DNA of 64,000 nucleotides. It comes from Rugalucina vietnamica (Eukaryota; Mollusca; Bivalvia; Lucinida; Lucinidae). The notes below the pieces were generated by a model that was not told the origin of the DNA, searched no databases, and saw only the letters and a program-made list of their open reading frames with translations. Position numbers and translations under genes: made by a program. This document shows positions 23,447-36,519 of this stretch, one piece after another (positions within the stretch are counted from its first letter, which is position 1; each line of letters starts with the position of its first letter). Location of the stretch: contig OZ024880.1 in the NCBI GenBank assembly GCA_964017185.1, positions 39,522,329 to 39,586,328 of the forward strand, read 5' to 3'.

Positions 23447-24432
23447 GCAATAATATAGATATGATGTAGAACTGGTAATGAACTAATGATGTATACTGTG
23501 TTGGGGGCTTCCTGGAAAATGGCTTTCTGATGGCTTTAAATATTGTCATTCTGCAAAATGTATGTTTGATGGAAACCTCCTAACTACATGTATTTGTTTC
23601 CTTCAAGTATGGGTCTCATTCTCAGGTAAACTAAATAAATGCACAGCTTCATGAAGTCCGATGGGTACCAAATGAAACCTTCCAACTATGAAATTGATTC
23701 ATAATACCACGGTTTTGGCCTTATATGACTGAAAACTTAGGATGTTTATGGTTTGCTGCTACAAACAGGAATTGTACCCCATTAAACATGCATGTTGTCT
23801 ACAAAATGCAAGGAAGATTTATTGCAAATCGCTCCATGTTTTTCTATAGCAACAACTATTGCAAAATTAACAATGCCACAGACAATATTGATGAATAAAA
23901 TATGGAATAATTCATCAGACCTCCATGGAGCGCATTTGCGACAAAAATGTAAATAATTTCCTGTCCATTTAAGGTAAACTGTATTCCCAGGGCTCCAACA
24001 TGGCGTGAATTGTGTGATTTGTATCGAAACTGCTGATATCATCAAAACGTAACAGGAAGGTTGCGATGGTGTAATAAATCATTCTGTTCTAGGGCTGTTT
24101 TACAAATCAATATAATACACAATAAGAGAAACAGTTTTGCAAAGGGAAGTAATTTTGTAACACAGCTATTTCATCGTGACAGTATGATGAAGCCTATATA
24201 TTTCCATGTTCCATATTAAATTTTCAAGAAAAGCAGCCTGATCCTGAAATGTTCATCCTTGGAATCCTCCACATTGTGCAATCACATGCATGAATCCTTC
24301 TTGAAATTGTAGGTGGTTAATATAGCAGCAAAGGTTAAAGACATTTAAATAATCTAGATATATGTATCTGTAACATTATATAAGTTAATAAATCCTTACA
24401 TCTCAATCCAGGGAGAGTCTAGGACTTTTTGA
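23447..24432. other. AT-rich non-coding stretch
   Basis: I see no gene, repeat family or structured element here. Confidence 0.5.
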
Positions 24433-25097
24433 GTCATGGTATTTGATATCAAAATTTAAACTTGAAACCATTATTGGGATGGCACATTTCATTTTGATAA
24501 AGTTCTTCAAAAAGCTTGTGTACATAGAGGTATCACAATCCATCAGGATAACATTTCCATGTACCCCCTTATACCCCTGACTTGTATATAGCAAAACAGT
24601 CATGATATTTGATATCAAAATTTAAACTTGAATCCATTTTTGGGATAGTACATTTTCCTTTTGATAAAGTTCTTCAAAAAGCTTGTGTACATAGAGGTAT
24701 CACAATCCATCAGGATAACATTTCCATGTACCCCCTTATACCCCTGACTTGTATATAGCAAAACAGTCATGATATTTGATATCAAAATTTAAACTTGAAT
24801 CCATTTTTGGGATAGTACATTTTCCTTTTGATAAAGTTCTTCAAAAAGCTTGTGTACATAGAGGTATCACAATCCATCAGGATAACATTTCCATGTACCC
24901 CCTTATACCCCTGACTTGTATATAGCAAAACAGTCATGATATTTGATATCAAAATTTAAACTTGAATCCATTTTTGGGATAGTACATTTTCCTTTTGATA
25001 AAGTTCTTCAAAAAGCTTGTGTACATAGAGGTATCACAATCCATCAGGATAACATTTCCATGTACCCCCTTATACCCCTGACTTGTATATAGCAAAA
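24433..25097. repeat. Four-copy 167-bp tandem array that includes a MITE end
   Basis: The marker TACATAGAGG recurs at 24521, 24688, 24855 and 25022, exactly 167 bp apart. Each unit joins about 110 bp of local sequence (GATATTTGATATCAAAATTT ... AAAAGCTTGTG) to the left ~57 bp of a family B MITE (CATCAGGATAACATTTCC ... TATATAGCAAAAC). Units 2-4 are practically identical; unit 1 differs at several sites. Confidence 0.96.
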
Positions 25098-25292
25098 CTG
25101 GTGTATGCAGGGGTATACTTATTTTTGCTCCAACACATAGATTGTGGGTACTCGTTAGAACCACCTCCGCAAGGCTTTTCTAACGTGTACCTTCAATATA
25201 TGTTTCGAGCAAAAATAAGAAAAATATGAAATATTTTCCGATGAAATTTTCAATTTCTTCAGCTGAATAAAATATCAGAAGTTTTTGTAATG
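25043..25292 (+). mobile_element. Family B MITE, copy B4, remainder after the array
   Basis: The last tandem unit runs into the rest of a family B element: GGGGTATAC, CATAGATTGTGGGTACTCG, a damaged palindrome (ACCACCTCCGCAAGGCTTTT) and an eroded right end near TTTTTGTAATGG. This shows where the array was seeded. Confidence 0.85.
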
Positions 25293-27000
25293 GTATGAGC
25301 AGGCATTTCAAAATGACAGGGCCTGCATTATTATGCAGCATTTTACGTCCACATTAGTTCAGTTTGAGTTAACATTATCAGCTGCAGCCTCCCAAAGGCA
25401 AGTTAAAACTACACAGTGCACATTTTTCACCAATAACTGCCAAATGCCCTTCTTGACTCAGGAGAAGAAGAAAATGGATGTAGAAATACTTCACAACTAA
25501 ACCCTCATGAAAAATGAGCCTGACATGAGGATTATGAGTGACTGCTTGGTTAGGAATGAACAACCTACAGATTGCCAGGTGACTCAGGTTTCATTTTAGG
25601 AATACCAATCCTCTCCGGGATAAACAAGAGAGAAAATTTAAGACACCTACATCAATTTTAGAAGGCATTCATATCCATGCCCCTTTGGGAATTGTATCTA
25701 ATACAATCTTCTGTAAATATGATAGATTATGACCTGCCCCAGTCATCCATTTTACATGGAAACCATCATAGAAGTCATCCATTTTACATGGGAACCATCA
25801 TAGATTTGTCCTGAAGTTGACCCAAATGTTGCAAAAACATCCAATTATAGCCGGAAATGGATTGATAGTACAAGCATATACAGTTGTCATTATCGACTAC
25901 CATGTTAGTCAAACTTGTGAGAAACAAATTCAATTCATACCAAACAAGTAATGGGTTATTGGTACAAAGAGTGCTAGTTAGCCCCATAAAATTGATCAGT
26001 TAATAATTCAAATTGCAGAATTGATATAACAAAATCTAATTGCATGATGGAGAATTTCGCTTGCTTGCACAAAAATATCAGAATATTGATCAAGTAGTTT
26101 TCTATTCAATTTGATACCCATTTCTTTCCATTTCCTGACAGTATTTTGATTAGGCCTGCTTCAGCATAAGCATTTTTAAGATTTCAGATGAAACAAAATG
26201 TTGTATAATGAATTCCATATCACGTCATTTCACCAGATAATTACATGTATGAGGATGACACAGAATTGCTATGGCAGCAGGTTTTCAGAGAAACTCAGAA
26301 CGTGATATTTGGATGAAGCAAAGAATTGTAGTCTCTTTGCTATGACAAAATAATTGTTCTTTGTGGAAGTAAAGCTTTCTGGGTTTTTTTTTTTAAGCTT
26401 TTATCAACTTTATGGTATAGAGAAAACACTTGTAATACTTATTCTGGGTTAATCCCATTACTGTGTTTTTCTTAAGGATAAAGGGTGGTTTATGATTTAG
26501 TTCAAGTTTTTGGCAATAACAGTTAGTTTAGAAAGCTCTAAGCTTCTTTGAGTATACAATTAGTATTAGTTGACTAATCTTACTTTTTATTCTGTACTTT
26601 TGAAAAACAGACTTTGATACAGTTTCAAAAGACTTGACATTAGTCCATAAGAAAACATTCAAGTTTGTTTGATAAATCTTCTAAGGTCACTGAAAAGATT
26701 TGTATAGCTTTAAGGTTCAAACTTTTAGTGGAATCCTATGTGAAGTATAATGAATCTAAGCAGTCTCACAAGCTATTATAATAGCTAGTACACTGACACC
26801 AAATTCAAGCAGTCTAAAAATAGATCATACCCTAGAGTCTCCTCTACAAGCTGCACTCAATCTTCTGTGCTTACTATGCATGCACTTCACTGAAACACAC
26901 AAAATAGTTCAATATTGATGGGAAAAAAAACATGAATAGAATACATCATACTCAGGTGTGAGAGAACCCATGTTTTTTTTTGTTGTTGTTGTTTTTTTTT
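25293..27000. other. AT-rich non-coding stretch
   Basis: No gene. A 32-bp direct doublet (GTCATCCATTTTACATGG.AACCATCATAGA) is at about 25743-25803, and T-rich microsatellite DNA at 26973-27000. Confidence 0.55.
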
Positions 27001-27185
27001 AATTCAGTTTTACGTCCCTTTCAAGACTATTTCAGCTCATATGAGATGGGCCAATCAGTAGGTGGGCGAAAACGGGAGAACCCCGAGAAAAACCACCTGG
27101 TACACCCGCAAGCAGAACTTGGCTTGTCTCACATATGGCCAGTGTGGCCATGTGGTTTTGCAACAAAGACCAATAGTGTAGGGTA
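27001..27185 (-). mobile_element. SINE fragment (family S2)
   Basis: Contains AATTCAGTTTTACGTCCCTT, AGCTCATATGAGATGGGCCA, CGAGAAAAACCACCTGG and AGCAGAACTTGGCTTGTCTC in the same order as the fuller copy at 61461-61689. The tRNA-like head expected on the right is missing here. Confidence 0.75.
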
Positions 27186-28063
27186 GACCCTCATCAAGAC
27201 CACTAAACCATCATCACCAAAAACAAGTTGTTCAAAACAGAAGAACTATGATGTCAGCCTGAGGTACCATTTTCTACCATATTAAGTATCCAATGGTCTG
27301 AAACCTAACTACAGCAGTAAAATCTGGCCTCCAGCAAAGTTATATTAGCTGATCTACATCTCTAACTGTGCTAAACAAACAGTTTTGTAAGAAATAAATT
27401 GAGAAAATAGATATCTCCCTGTCAAAGTAGGTAATCATTTATCTAACAGCCAGGAAAATGTCCAGAATCCATTCATGCAAATGTAGCAACTTATCCATGC
27501 GGAAACTTTCATAGCTGGACAAGCACATGATTATCAACAATTGATATTATTATCTGCGCTAAGCAAGCACAGCCTCTATCTGATTGGAGTGGCGCTTGAT
27601 TAGTTTAGAAGTTACAAATTGTGAATCTGTCGATATCTGTCGCCTGTAATAGATGCTGATAGGAAAACGAGCGAAGCTGAAAATAGCAATGGATTTTTCG
27701 ATAACTTTTATCAAATTATTTCGGTTTTATAGGTTTTCAAGAAGAAAGTTCAAACTCCTTAATTGGCATCTTTTCCTTGTAGAAATTGTGTTACCTAAGA
27801 AATAATGGGCTTTTACAGACTTTCGAAAACTAAAGTAAACCAATCAGACAATATAGCTCTTCCTGAAACTCAATCTGCTAGAATGGTCTGGGACTAAAAT
27901 ATTATTTCTCAGGCAAATTGAATATTATCTATATCCTCAGCCAGGGTTGGGAACTAAAATCTTGTAAGCACACATCAGTTTTATTCTAGAGATCTCGCGA
28001 AAGCTGTCAACTTGTAGTTTCCCCACCCCATCATGATTATTACTGTCAAATACCCTTATATGA
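27186..28063. other. Non-coding stretch
   Basis: I see no gene, repeat family or structured element here. Confidence 0.5.
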
Positions 28064-30875
28064 TACAGTTTACTCGACAATGGCGAATCACTAAGCGATC
28101 TAACGCTATTATTTTAAACATGATCATGGGAATGTTATTCTATTTGATACTAAGAACGTCTAACATATCTCAGCTTTACAGGAAAATAATAATTTTAATT
28201 TATTCTATTTCTTAATGGGAGATAACTCTGTTGATATGATACCTCCTGCATTAGACAATGGCGAACCAAACTCGACAATGGCGAATCAAATAGCCCATAG
28301 CCCAAAAGAAACCATTTTAGAAGAGTATTTTTGCATACAAATGTTGCCATCATCATTCGAAACTAAATGGTGTTCGATAATATTGTGTAAATTTGCTTTT
28401 AACCTTTACGTTAACTGTCAACAGCAAATGCCATATCGGAAAGGTCAATTTTACCGATTTAAGCATGTCTTATTGCTTTAATGAATCAATGTAAGCCTAA
28501 AAGCAAGATGGTTAAACCACGACTTGCACCAATATTAGTTACGCCATTGACCAAACCAAATGGTTCCAGGGCAGGCCTTCAAAAGGCAGATTATCAGTAC
28601 TTGGTGCACATTCTTTTCACCACACAAAGTATGATTCGCTATTGTCGAATTTACATGTACATATTTCCCCACTTATATCTACATTAAATGTCAAAACTTT
28701 TATCAACTAGAAATGCGTGTTTGTAAAACACTATGCCCCCAACTGTATGCTTGTCCCTAAACTGGCAGCTTGTATGATTCATTATTTCATTCGAATTAAG
28801 TGAAATTTAATTTCCTAAAAAAGCTGTTCGGTTGCCTTTTTTGCCTCCATCCAGAAACAGAATGTAAGCCTTTGCATACAAGTTAGAAATGGAGTAAAAA
28901 TTTCAAAATTGAGTTATTTTGTCAAAATTTGATGGAAAGTCCTCAAAAAGTAATCAGGTGATCTTCTTCTCAGCCCCAACCAGTATACCAAATATGAAGG
29001 CTCTAACTTAAATACTTTTTCAGATATCTTGCACACAAGATTTTCAAATTTTATTTTAAAAGGGCCATAACTCCAAAAAATGCATACCTTGAACATGAAA
29101 AAAAATGCCTGTCAACTATTTTTTCATGAGGAATTTGTATATGAAATTTCAAAACCCTAACATTCACTGTTCAAAAGTTTCAAATTTCACCGATAAGTGG
29201 AAAAATCAATCAAAATTTCAAAATTCTGTATTTTTGTAAAAATTTGACGGAAAATTCTCAAAAGTTAATCAGGTCATCTACTCCTCAGCCCCAACAAGTG
29301 TACCAAATATGAAGGCTCTAGCTTAAATACTTTTTGAGATATCTTGCACACAAGATTTTCAAATTTTGTTTTCAAAGGGACATAACTCAAAAAAGGGGCA
29401 TAACTTGGCCATACAAAAAATACGGGTCAACTATTTTATCATGAGGAATGTGTATATGAAATTTCAAAACCCTAGCATTCACCATTCAAACGTTTCAAAT
29501 TTTACCAAAAAGTGGAAAAATCAATCAAAATTTCAAAATTCCGTATTTTTGTAAAAATTTGACAAAAAATTCTCAAAAGTTAATCAGGTCATCTACTTCT
29601 CAGCCCCAACAAGTGTGCCAAATATGAAGGCTCTAGCTCAAATACTTTTTGAGATATCTTGCACACAATATTTTCAAATTTTGTTTTCAAAGGGACATTA
29701 CTCAGAAAAGGGGCATAACTTGGCCATACAAAAAAATACGGGTCAACTATTTTATCATGAGGAATGTGTATATGAAATTTCAAAACCCTAGCATTCACCT
29801 TTCAAAAGTTTCAAATTTCACCGAAAAGTGGAAAAATCAATCAAAATTTCAAAATTCCGTATTTTTGTCAAAATTTGACGGAAAGTTCACAAAAGTTGAT
29901 CAGGTCATCTACTTCTCAGCCCCAACAAGTGTACTAAATATGAAGGCTCTAGCTCAAATACTTTTTGAGATATCTTGCACACAATATTTTCAAATTTTGT
30001 TTTCAAAGGGACATAACTCAGAAAAGGGGCATAACTTGGCCATACAAAAAAATACGGGTCAACTATTTTATCATGAGGAATGTGTATATGAAATTTCAAA
30101 ACCCTAGCATTCACCTTTCAAAAGTTTCAAATTTCACCGAAAAGTGGAAAAATCAATCAAAATTTCAAAATTCCGTATTTTTGTCAAAAGTTGACGGAAA
30201 GTTCTCAAAAGTTGATCAGGTAATCTACTCATCATCCCCAACCAGTATACCAAATATGAAGGCTCTAGCTCAAATACTTTTGGAGATATCTTGCACACAA
30301 GATTTTCAAATTTTGTTTTCAAAGGGAAATAACTCAGAAAAGGGGCATAACTCGGACAAGAAAAAAAATACGGGTCAACTATTTTTTCATGAGGAATACA
30401 CATATGAAATTTCAAATCCCTAACATTCACCATTCAAAAACAAGGCGTTACACACGCACACACAGACAGACAGACAGACAAGCCCAAACCAATATGCCCT
30501 TCCAACTTTTTCAAAGTTGGGGGCATAAAAACAGGGATTTTATCATAACTAGGGATATTAGGCATTAAAGTAATGCAAAAGTGGCCATCATCAAATGCTT
30601 AGAAACGAGGTATGAAACCAATTTTATCTGAACGTTACTTTTTGTGGAACAATAAACTAGGCATCTTAGTTAAGGGGTCAAGCGTTTCAGCAACCCTGAT
30701 TTTATTGTCTGGTGGAATTTTGACTCCATTCTTTTACCAAACCCCAAGGCATATATGAAAGTAAATGACTGGGTTATATAATAAATAATATCATGTCTAA
30801 GTTTCAAGAAATTCTGCAATATCTTTACGAGTGGTTCGCCATTGTCGATGATTCTCTATTGTCAAGTTCACTGTA
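28064..30875. mobile_element. Putative 2.8-kb TIR element hosting a nested insertion
   Basis: The left end TACAGTTTACTCGACAATGG is mirrored by the right end GTCAAGTTCACTGTA. The motif CGACAATGGCGAA recurs near both ends: plus at 28074, 28254 and 28274, minus near 28632 and 30834. Subterminal repeats of this kind are typical of transposase binding regions. The element is interrupted by the 28706-30530 insertion. No recognisable protein. Confidence 0.55.
28706..30530 (+). mobile_element. Tandem-core element, family C, copy C1 (5 units)
   Basis: Starts ACTAGAAATGCGTGTTTG, followed by ACACTATGCCCCCAACT, and ends with a hairpin (CCAACTTTTTCAAAGTTGG) then GGGCATAAAA. The core is five tandem units of about 316 bp (CAGCCCCAAC marker at 28971, 29285, 29601 and 29917; altered at 30233). 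A short ACAC/CAGA microsatellite (30449-30480) follows. The order of 5' end, tandem core, microsatellite and 3' hairpin recalls bivalve pearl/HINE (Helitron-related) elements. That assignment is an inference. ORFs on both strands here are repeat shadows. Confidence 0.85.
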
Positions 30876-33161
30876 CTTGGCATTGCAGCTTCTCTTAGCA
30901 AAATTAATGCTTTGGGTCAAAGCAACCTCATAAATCACCTTTCGCTTTAATATTTACACATTTACATTAGTAGTAATGGTTGCAATGACATTAATTGTTG
31001 GACAAGGTCCCTTATTTGACAGGAAGATGTGTATTTCTTTTATATGCTATTATGACAATTACAAAATTGCAGCAAACTTGTCTAAAGTGACCCTAGCCAA
31101 GACAAACTGTCCACCTTTCTTCTTAAATGTATGATATACATGAAAATTACTGGAGAAATCACCACCTCTGTACCACATTAATAGCAGGGCAGGGCACTGT
31201 ACTCTGCCAAATAGAGGTGCTTGATTGACGGCCAATCATAACTCCTGTTGTGACACTAATTGGACCAATTATCTCCCCTGCCTAGGAGATATAGCTTGCC
31301 CAGGGGGAGGTAATGATATATATTACAGATTTTTATGTCAGAATTATTTGTGCTTTTGTTTTGTTTATTATAGATATCATACACAGCTCCAGGTTTTGTA
31401 ACATCTATCCACTCATATCTATCTCAAGGAGATACTTTAAACCCCTTTTCTTACATCACATATAACCATGTGACACTGTGAGGAACAGAAATGAAAGGAG
31501 TGAAGTTTAAAGAGATGTGTGTAGAAGTTTTCCAGGTATGGTATTTTATTATTATTTTTTCAGAAGACATACAAATCAGGACACACAACTGTAAGACTAC
31601 TTCAAACAACCCCAGTCTGACATTCATAGCTGAGTCCATAATCTTTTACGACCACCCAAATACTACTGGTGGTAAAATGCCAGAACATCTATCATGCAAT
31701 AAGCATATTAAAATACTGCATGTTTTCATGCATCCATTGAAATGATGTTAAAATTCTAACAAACATTACATTTGAGACTAAAGCACCAGAAGTCAAAATG
31801 GAACCATCAGAAATCCAGTAAAAGCATTTTATTCATGCCGATGCTGTGAACCTAAGATTTGGGAGGATCTGCAAATTCTCTGTTCTCAGCTAAATCACAA
31901 CAATTATTTGAACCAAACACAATTATTGCCTGAAACATTCAAAGATAAATCAGTTCTTGGCTACTGAAGAAGTCAAATACTTTGGCATCAACACAGGAAT
32001 GCATGCAACAAAGAAACAAACAGCAATCATAAAAGGTTCTTTCTCCACTGAAATATGACCAAACATAATCATAAAGACATGAATTATGAGAAATGTAGTT
32101 TACACTAATGACTATAATGTTTTACAGTATGGTCTGACTGGTCATTGAGAATATTGATGGGGAGCACAAACTGCATTATTAAGGTCAAACTTGTGGTCAG
32201 GCAAGGTGACATACTTTTACCCATTTTGTTCATACTATTCACTTGCAAAACATGGGATTTAGATCATTTTTAACTTTTCTTTGATTATAATCTTGACAAT
32301 ATCATTTTTTTGCATTTTTTTCTTCGGGCAGAAGGTCAGCAATTATTGTTGTCACCCCAATAATCAGGTGACATGCACCATTTTCATCAGAAATTTTCAT
32401 ACATCAAGCTACCATATCAACAGCCCCCTTCAATTAACATATTTTTGCTACAATTGTTGGATAAATTTGTCAGTATCAGTTAAACAAATTTAGCCCAACA
32501 AAAGAACCAGAAGGAACACAATAAAACTGCAGTAAAGCCTCTTAAATAGTCTATTGAAATCACAGTCAACTTTCTGTAACTTGATAACTTTCATGACTTT
32601 TGAAGTAGTTCATCCAAATTGCAATTATTTTTCAAGATTTTTATACTCTTTCCTGTGATTGTAATAACACTAAACACTTATCAATCTAAACACAGATTCT
32701 CACAGATTTATTGGGTGCTTCTTGTCTTTTTCAAGCAATTCAAATTCAATTTTATAGACCACCAATGTTGTTAAATTCAAATGGACATATAAAACTTAAC
32801 TCAATTTGATCAGCCTCAAGATGAGTAAGATGGTCTTTATACCCCTGGACCACAGAGGGATGGTGGGTTTTATACCTTTTACACCAGACTGGTATTATCA
32901 AAGTACAGGTAATAAAACTTAATCAGGCCATAAAAGGATGAACCTGAGATTTTTATCACAATTTCTGTCATTTAGTATTACAACAAATTGCAAAGACTGA
33001 CATGATCTTATCTAAATATAACACCCTATCCACTTCTTCAGGAGACCAGTATTAAAGAGGAAAGAAAAAGAAAATTGCACTTCATTGCATTTTTCAAGAG
33101 TTTCAGATAAAGGTACAGCTAGGGTGCTAAAAATAACTATAACAGTATGTAACGGATATTA
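30876..33161. other. AT-rich non-coding stretch
   Basis: No credible gene. A weak inverted motif (CTCCCCTGCC..GGGGGAGG) at about 31276-31310 is the only structure noticed. Confidence 0.55.
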
Positions 33162-33408
33162 CATCAGGAAAACGTGTACGTGAAATGTATACCCCCTTAA
33201 ACCCCACATTTATACAGTAAAACTGGGGTATTGTATACAGGGGTTTACCTATTTTTCTTATTTTTGTTCCAAAACAAGATTGTGGGTTCTCGTTAAATAA
33301 AAAAAAAAAAAAAATAAAAAAAAATTCCAATGAATTTCCAATGAAATTTTCAATTTTTATAGCTAGAAAATATCTCCATACACATATTGTATGGGCAATT
33401 TTTCGTAA
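33162..33408 (+). mobile_element. Family B MITE lacking its palindrome, copy B5
   Basis: Left CATCAGGAAAACGTGTACGT and the AT-rich right part (TTTTCAATTTTTATAGCTAG, GGGCAATTTTTCGTAA) are present. The left arm ends at GTGGGTTCTCGTTA and is followed by poly-A (33297-33328), so the hairpin tip and right arm have been deleted. Confidence 0.88.
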
Positions 33409-33922
33409 CTACCCCTCCTAAGGGCTTGTGGCTTGTAGTGTATTGTATACATAGACAACTATACTTGAAATTTGAAGTTAAAAGAAAAATCTGGCCAGGT
33501 GGCAGGGGCAGGTGACAATTAAAAACTGTTATGAAATTTCCAAGTAGATTTCTGAGGCAACCTGGAATAAAACAAGGATCAAGTGTACCACCTCAAGAGC
33601 ACAATGACCACCTTGATATCTCAAAAGAGATCAAAACCATACCCAAGAGCACTTTATATCACACAGAGAAATTGAAGAAGAAGATACAATTCAAATTATC
33701 CAAGTGTTTGATGTGGATTGACATCTTGAAGCAAAGTTTAATGAAGATATCATGTTACTCTGGTGGTATAGCTGATAACTTTGATAGAAATCAGTAAACT
33801 ATCATTGCTGATAAAATCATCACTCTAGGTAACAGAGGTAACAGTCTAGGTGATATACCTGCCATGGGGGAGGTTCAGGTCTAGGGACAAATACAGGTCA
33901 CAACATCTTTAAAGGAACACAA
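33409..33922. other. Non-coding stretch
   Basis: An 88-codon open frame at 33531-33797 lacks any family resemblance. I do not call it a gene. Confidence 0.5.
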
Positions 33923-35130
33923 ACTAGAAATGCGTGTTTGTAAAACACTATGCCCCCAACTGTATGTTTGTCCCTAAACTGGCAGTTTGTATGATCATTT
34001 ATTTCATTCGAATGAAGTGAAATTCAATTTTCTGAAGTAGCTGTTCGGTTGCCTCTGTTTTGACCTCAATCAAGAAACAGAATGCAAGTGTGTTTTTTGC
34101 AGGCAAGAAATGGAGTAAAAATTTCAAAATGAAGTAATTTTGTCAAATTTGACGGAAAATGCTCAAAAGTTAATCAGGTGATCTCCTTCTCAGCCCCAAC
34201 CACTTTAACAGATGAAGGCTCTAGCTAAAATACTTTTTGAGATATCTTGCACACAAAATTTTCAAATTTTGTTTTCGAAGGGACATAACTCCAAAAAGGG
34301 GCATAACTTGGACGTGACAAAAATACGGGTCAATCATTTTTTTCATGTCAGGGGAATTGGTATATGAAATTTCAAATCCCTAGCATTCACCGTTCATAAG
34401 TTTCAATTTTCGCCGAAAAGTGGAAAAAATCGATCAAAATTCAAAATTACGTAATTTTGTCAAAATTTGACGGAAAACTCTCAAAAGTTAATCAGGTCAT
34501 CTACTCCTCAGCTCCAACCAGTATACCAAATATGAAGGCTCCAGCTCAAATAGTTTTTGAGATATCTTGCACACAAGATTTTCAAATTTTGTTTTCAAAG
34601 GGACATAACTCAGAAAAGGGGCATAACTTGGACATGAAAAAAAATACGGGTCAACTATTTTTTCATGAGGAATCTGTCTATGAAATTTCAAAACCCTAGC
34701 TTTCACCGTTCAAAAGTTTCAAATTTCACCGAACAGTGGAAAAGTCAATAAAAATTCAAAATTCTGTATTTTTGTCAAAATTTGACGGAAAGTTCTCAAA
34801 AGTTAATCAGTTCATCTACTCCTCAGCCCCAACATTTATACCAAATTTGAAGGCTCTAGCTCAAATACTTTTTGAGATATTTTGCACACAAGATTTTCGA
34901 GTTTTGTTTTCAAAGGGACATAACTCAGAAAAGGGGCATAACTCAGACATGAGAAAAAATATGGGTCAAATATTTTTTCATGAGGAATACACATATGAAA
35001 TTTCAAATCCCTAACATGCACCATTCAGAAGTTAACGGACGCACACACACACAGACAGACAGACAGACAGACACACAGACAAGCCGAAAGCAATATGCCC
35101 TTCCAACTTTTTCAAAGTTGGGGGCATAAA
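33923..35130 (+). mobile_element. Tandem-core element, family C, copy C2 (3 units)
   Basis: Same 5' end (ACTAGAAATGCGTGTTTG), core and 3' end (GGGCATAAAA) as C1, but only three core units (markers at 34191, 34508, 34823). The CAGA microsatellite is longer (35041-35085). Copy-number difference with conserved ends shows these are one family and that the core expands and contracts. Confidence 0.88.
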
Positions 35131-35177
35131 AATATGAGGTACACAATTGCCAAGATATCTTTAAGAAAGAGCTTCAG

Positions 35178-36397
35178 CACGGCTAACAAACCTTTAAATG
35201 CGTAACCGCGGCTAAGAAAAGAAATCCGATTCATGTCCTTCCGGTTTCGCATCAGATGACCAACAAAAGGTAAACAAACTTTTGCAGCTCGTGTTTCCGA
35301 GTAAAATATTTCGATTCAAAGACAAATATTATAATTCTCTGAATGCTATTTTATTAGTTAGACATTGCTATATTTGGACCCCAAAGGATTTCCAGAAATT
35401 TTTCTTTATAATCATGATTTTTATTCCCTACCCCAAAACACATGTTGGGATTGCATTGTACACGACGAAAATGTGGGTCAGTCGCAGGGATATTTTTAGA
35501 TTTCCGCTCATTACGCCCATATTTAACGGAAAGCAATACAGTGCGCAGATGATTTTAACATTGTGTGAGGTCTGGTGACAGTTTCGTTGCCTCTGGCCAA
35601 TGCATTCTATGCATATGTGGTTAAAAGCTGTGTTAACATTTCGGTTACGAATTTAATCATTAGAATGATAGCAATATATAGTCATTATAGAACATGTATT
35701 AAAGGTTTTGTTTTGTTAATTGTTTTACGCTGAAGATTATTGTCACATTCTCTCGTCCTTTCTTAATAGTTGCTTACTCAAATTTGGTGTGTTTGTGATA
35801 TTTGCAGTGAAAATGTTTGATATAAAATAATACAAACTGTCTATGAAATACATGTAATAAAATCGTTCACATGCATGATATTCCTGTTCATGAAGACGAT
35901 TTTACACCATTCTGTATACTTTAATTTGTTTTTTCTTGGTTTTATGTCTTTCAAAACGCTTTACAGGGAAATAAATACCATAACTTGAACAGGTTGAGGT
36001 TTTCAAACGTATCTTGAAATATATCCTTCATATTTTAATGATTAAATGCGTACCCATCTTTTCCTTCCCTTCAAATCGATAATGACAGGCACTAACACAA
36101 CGAAATACTGGCACAGACATCAGATGCAATTTAGTTAATACATATCTGTAAATTTGTCGTGAAAACAATCACTAAAATTTGATATCCACCAGCAAATTGT
36201 CCAATTTTTAGTTGTATTTCACCGACTTTGGCCTTGTTGGAATACCAGGTTCGAAGAAGGGAATAAATAACTCAATCGATCCTAGTAGTGTATGTTTTGT
36301 TTACCTTTTCTTGGTCTTCATATGCGGAACCGGAAGGGCGTGAATCGGATTTTCTTTCTTAACCGGCGGTTACGCATTTAAAGGTTTGTTAGCCGTG
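35178..36397. mobile_element. 1.2-kb DNA transposon relic with ~105-bp TIRs
   Basis: The left end CACGGCTAACAAACCTTTAA continues through AATGCGTAACCG, AATCCGATTCATG and AAAGGTAAACAAAC (to about 35282). The right end from about 36294 is the near-perfect inverted copy, ending TTTGTTAGCCGTG. Both ends are flanked by TTCAG (35173-35177 and 36398-36402), a 5-bp target duplication. The interior is AT-rich with a 98-codon frame (35282-35578) matching no family I know, so the element is non-autonomous. A CAC terminus plus 5-bp duplication resembles Transib, but the rest of the terminus does not match the Transib consensus. Confidence 0.9.
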
Positions 36398-36519
36398 TTC
36401 AGAGTGGAATCAGAGAATCAGCTATAGACTATAGACACTGAGTGTGAAAAAACTGCACCAGTTCAACCAGTCAATGGACTTAAAGTTCGTCACAAATGGG
36501 TTGTTTTGGTGTAAGGCTA

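Noticed and set aside
29649-30433. Pairs of ~70-152 codon ORFs on both strands
   Set aside because: They are shadows of the 316-bp tandem core of family C. The same peptides recur with each unit on both strands, with no known domain.
33297-33328. Poly-A tract read as a retroposon tail
   Set aside because: It sits inside family B copy B5, where the hairpin tip has been deleted, and no SINE or LINE sequence precedes it.
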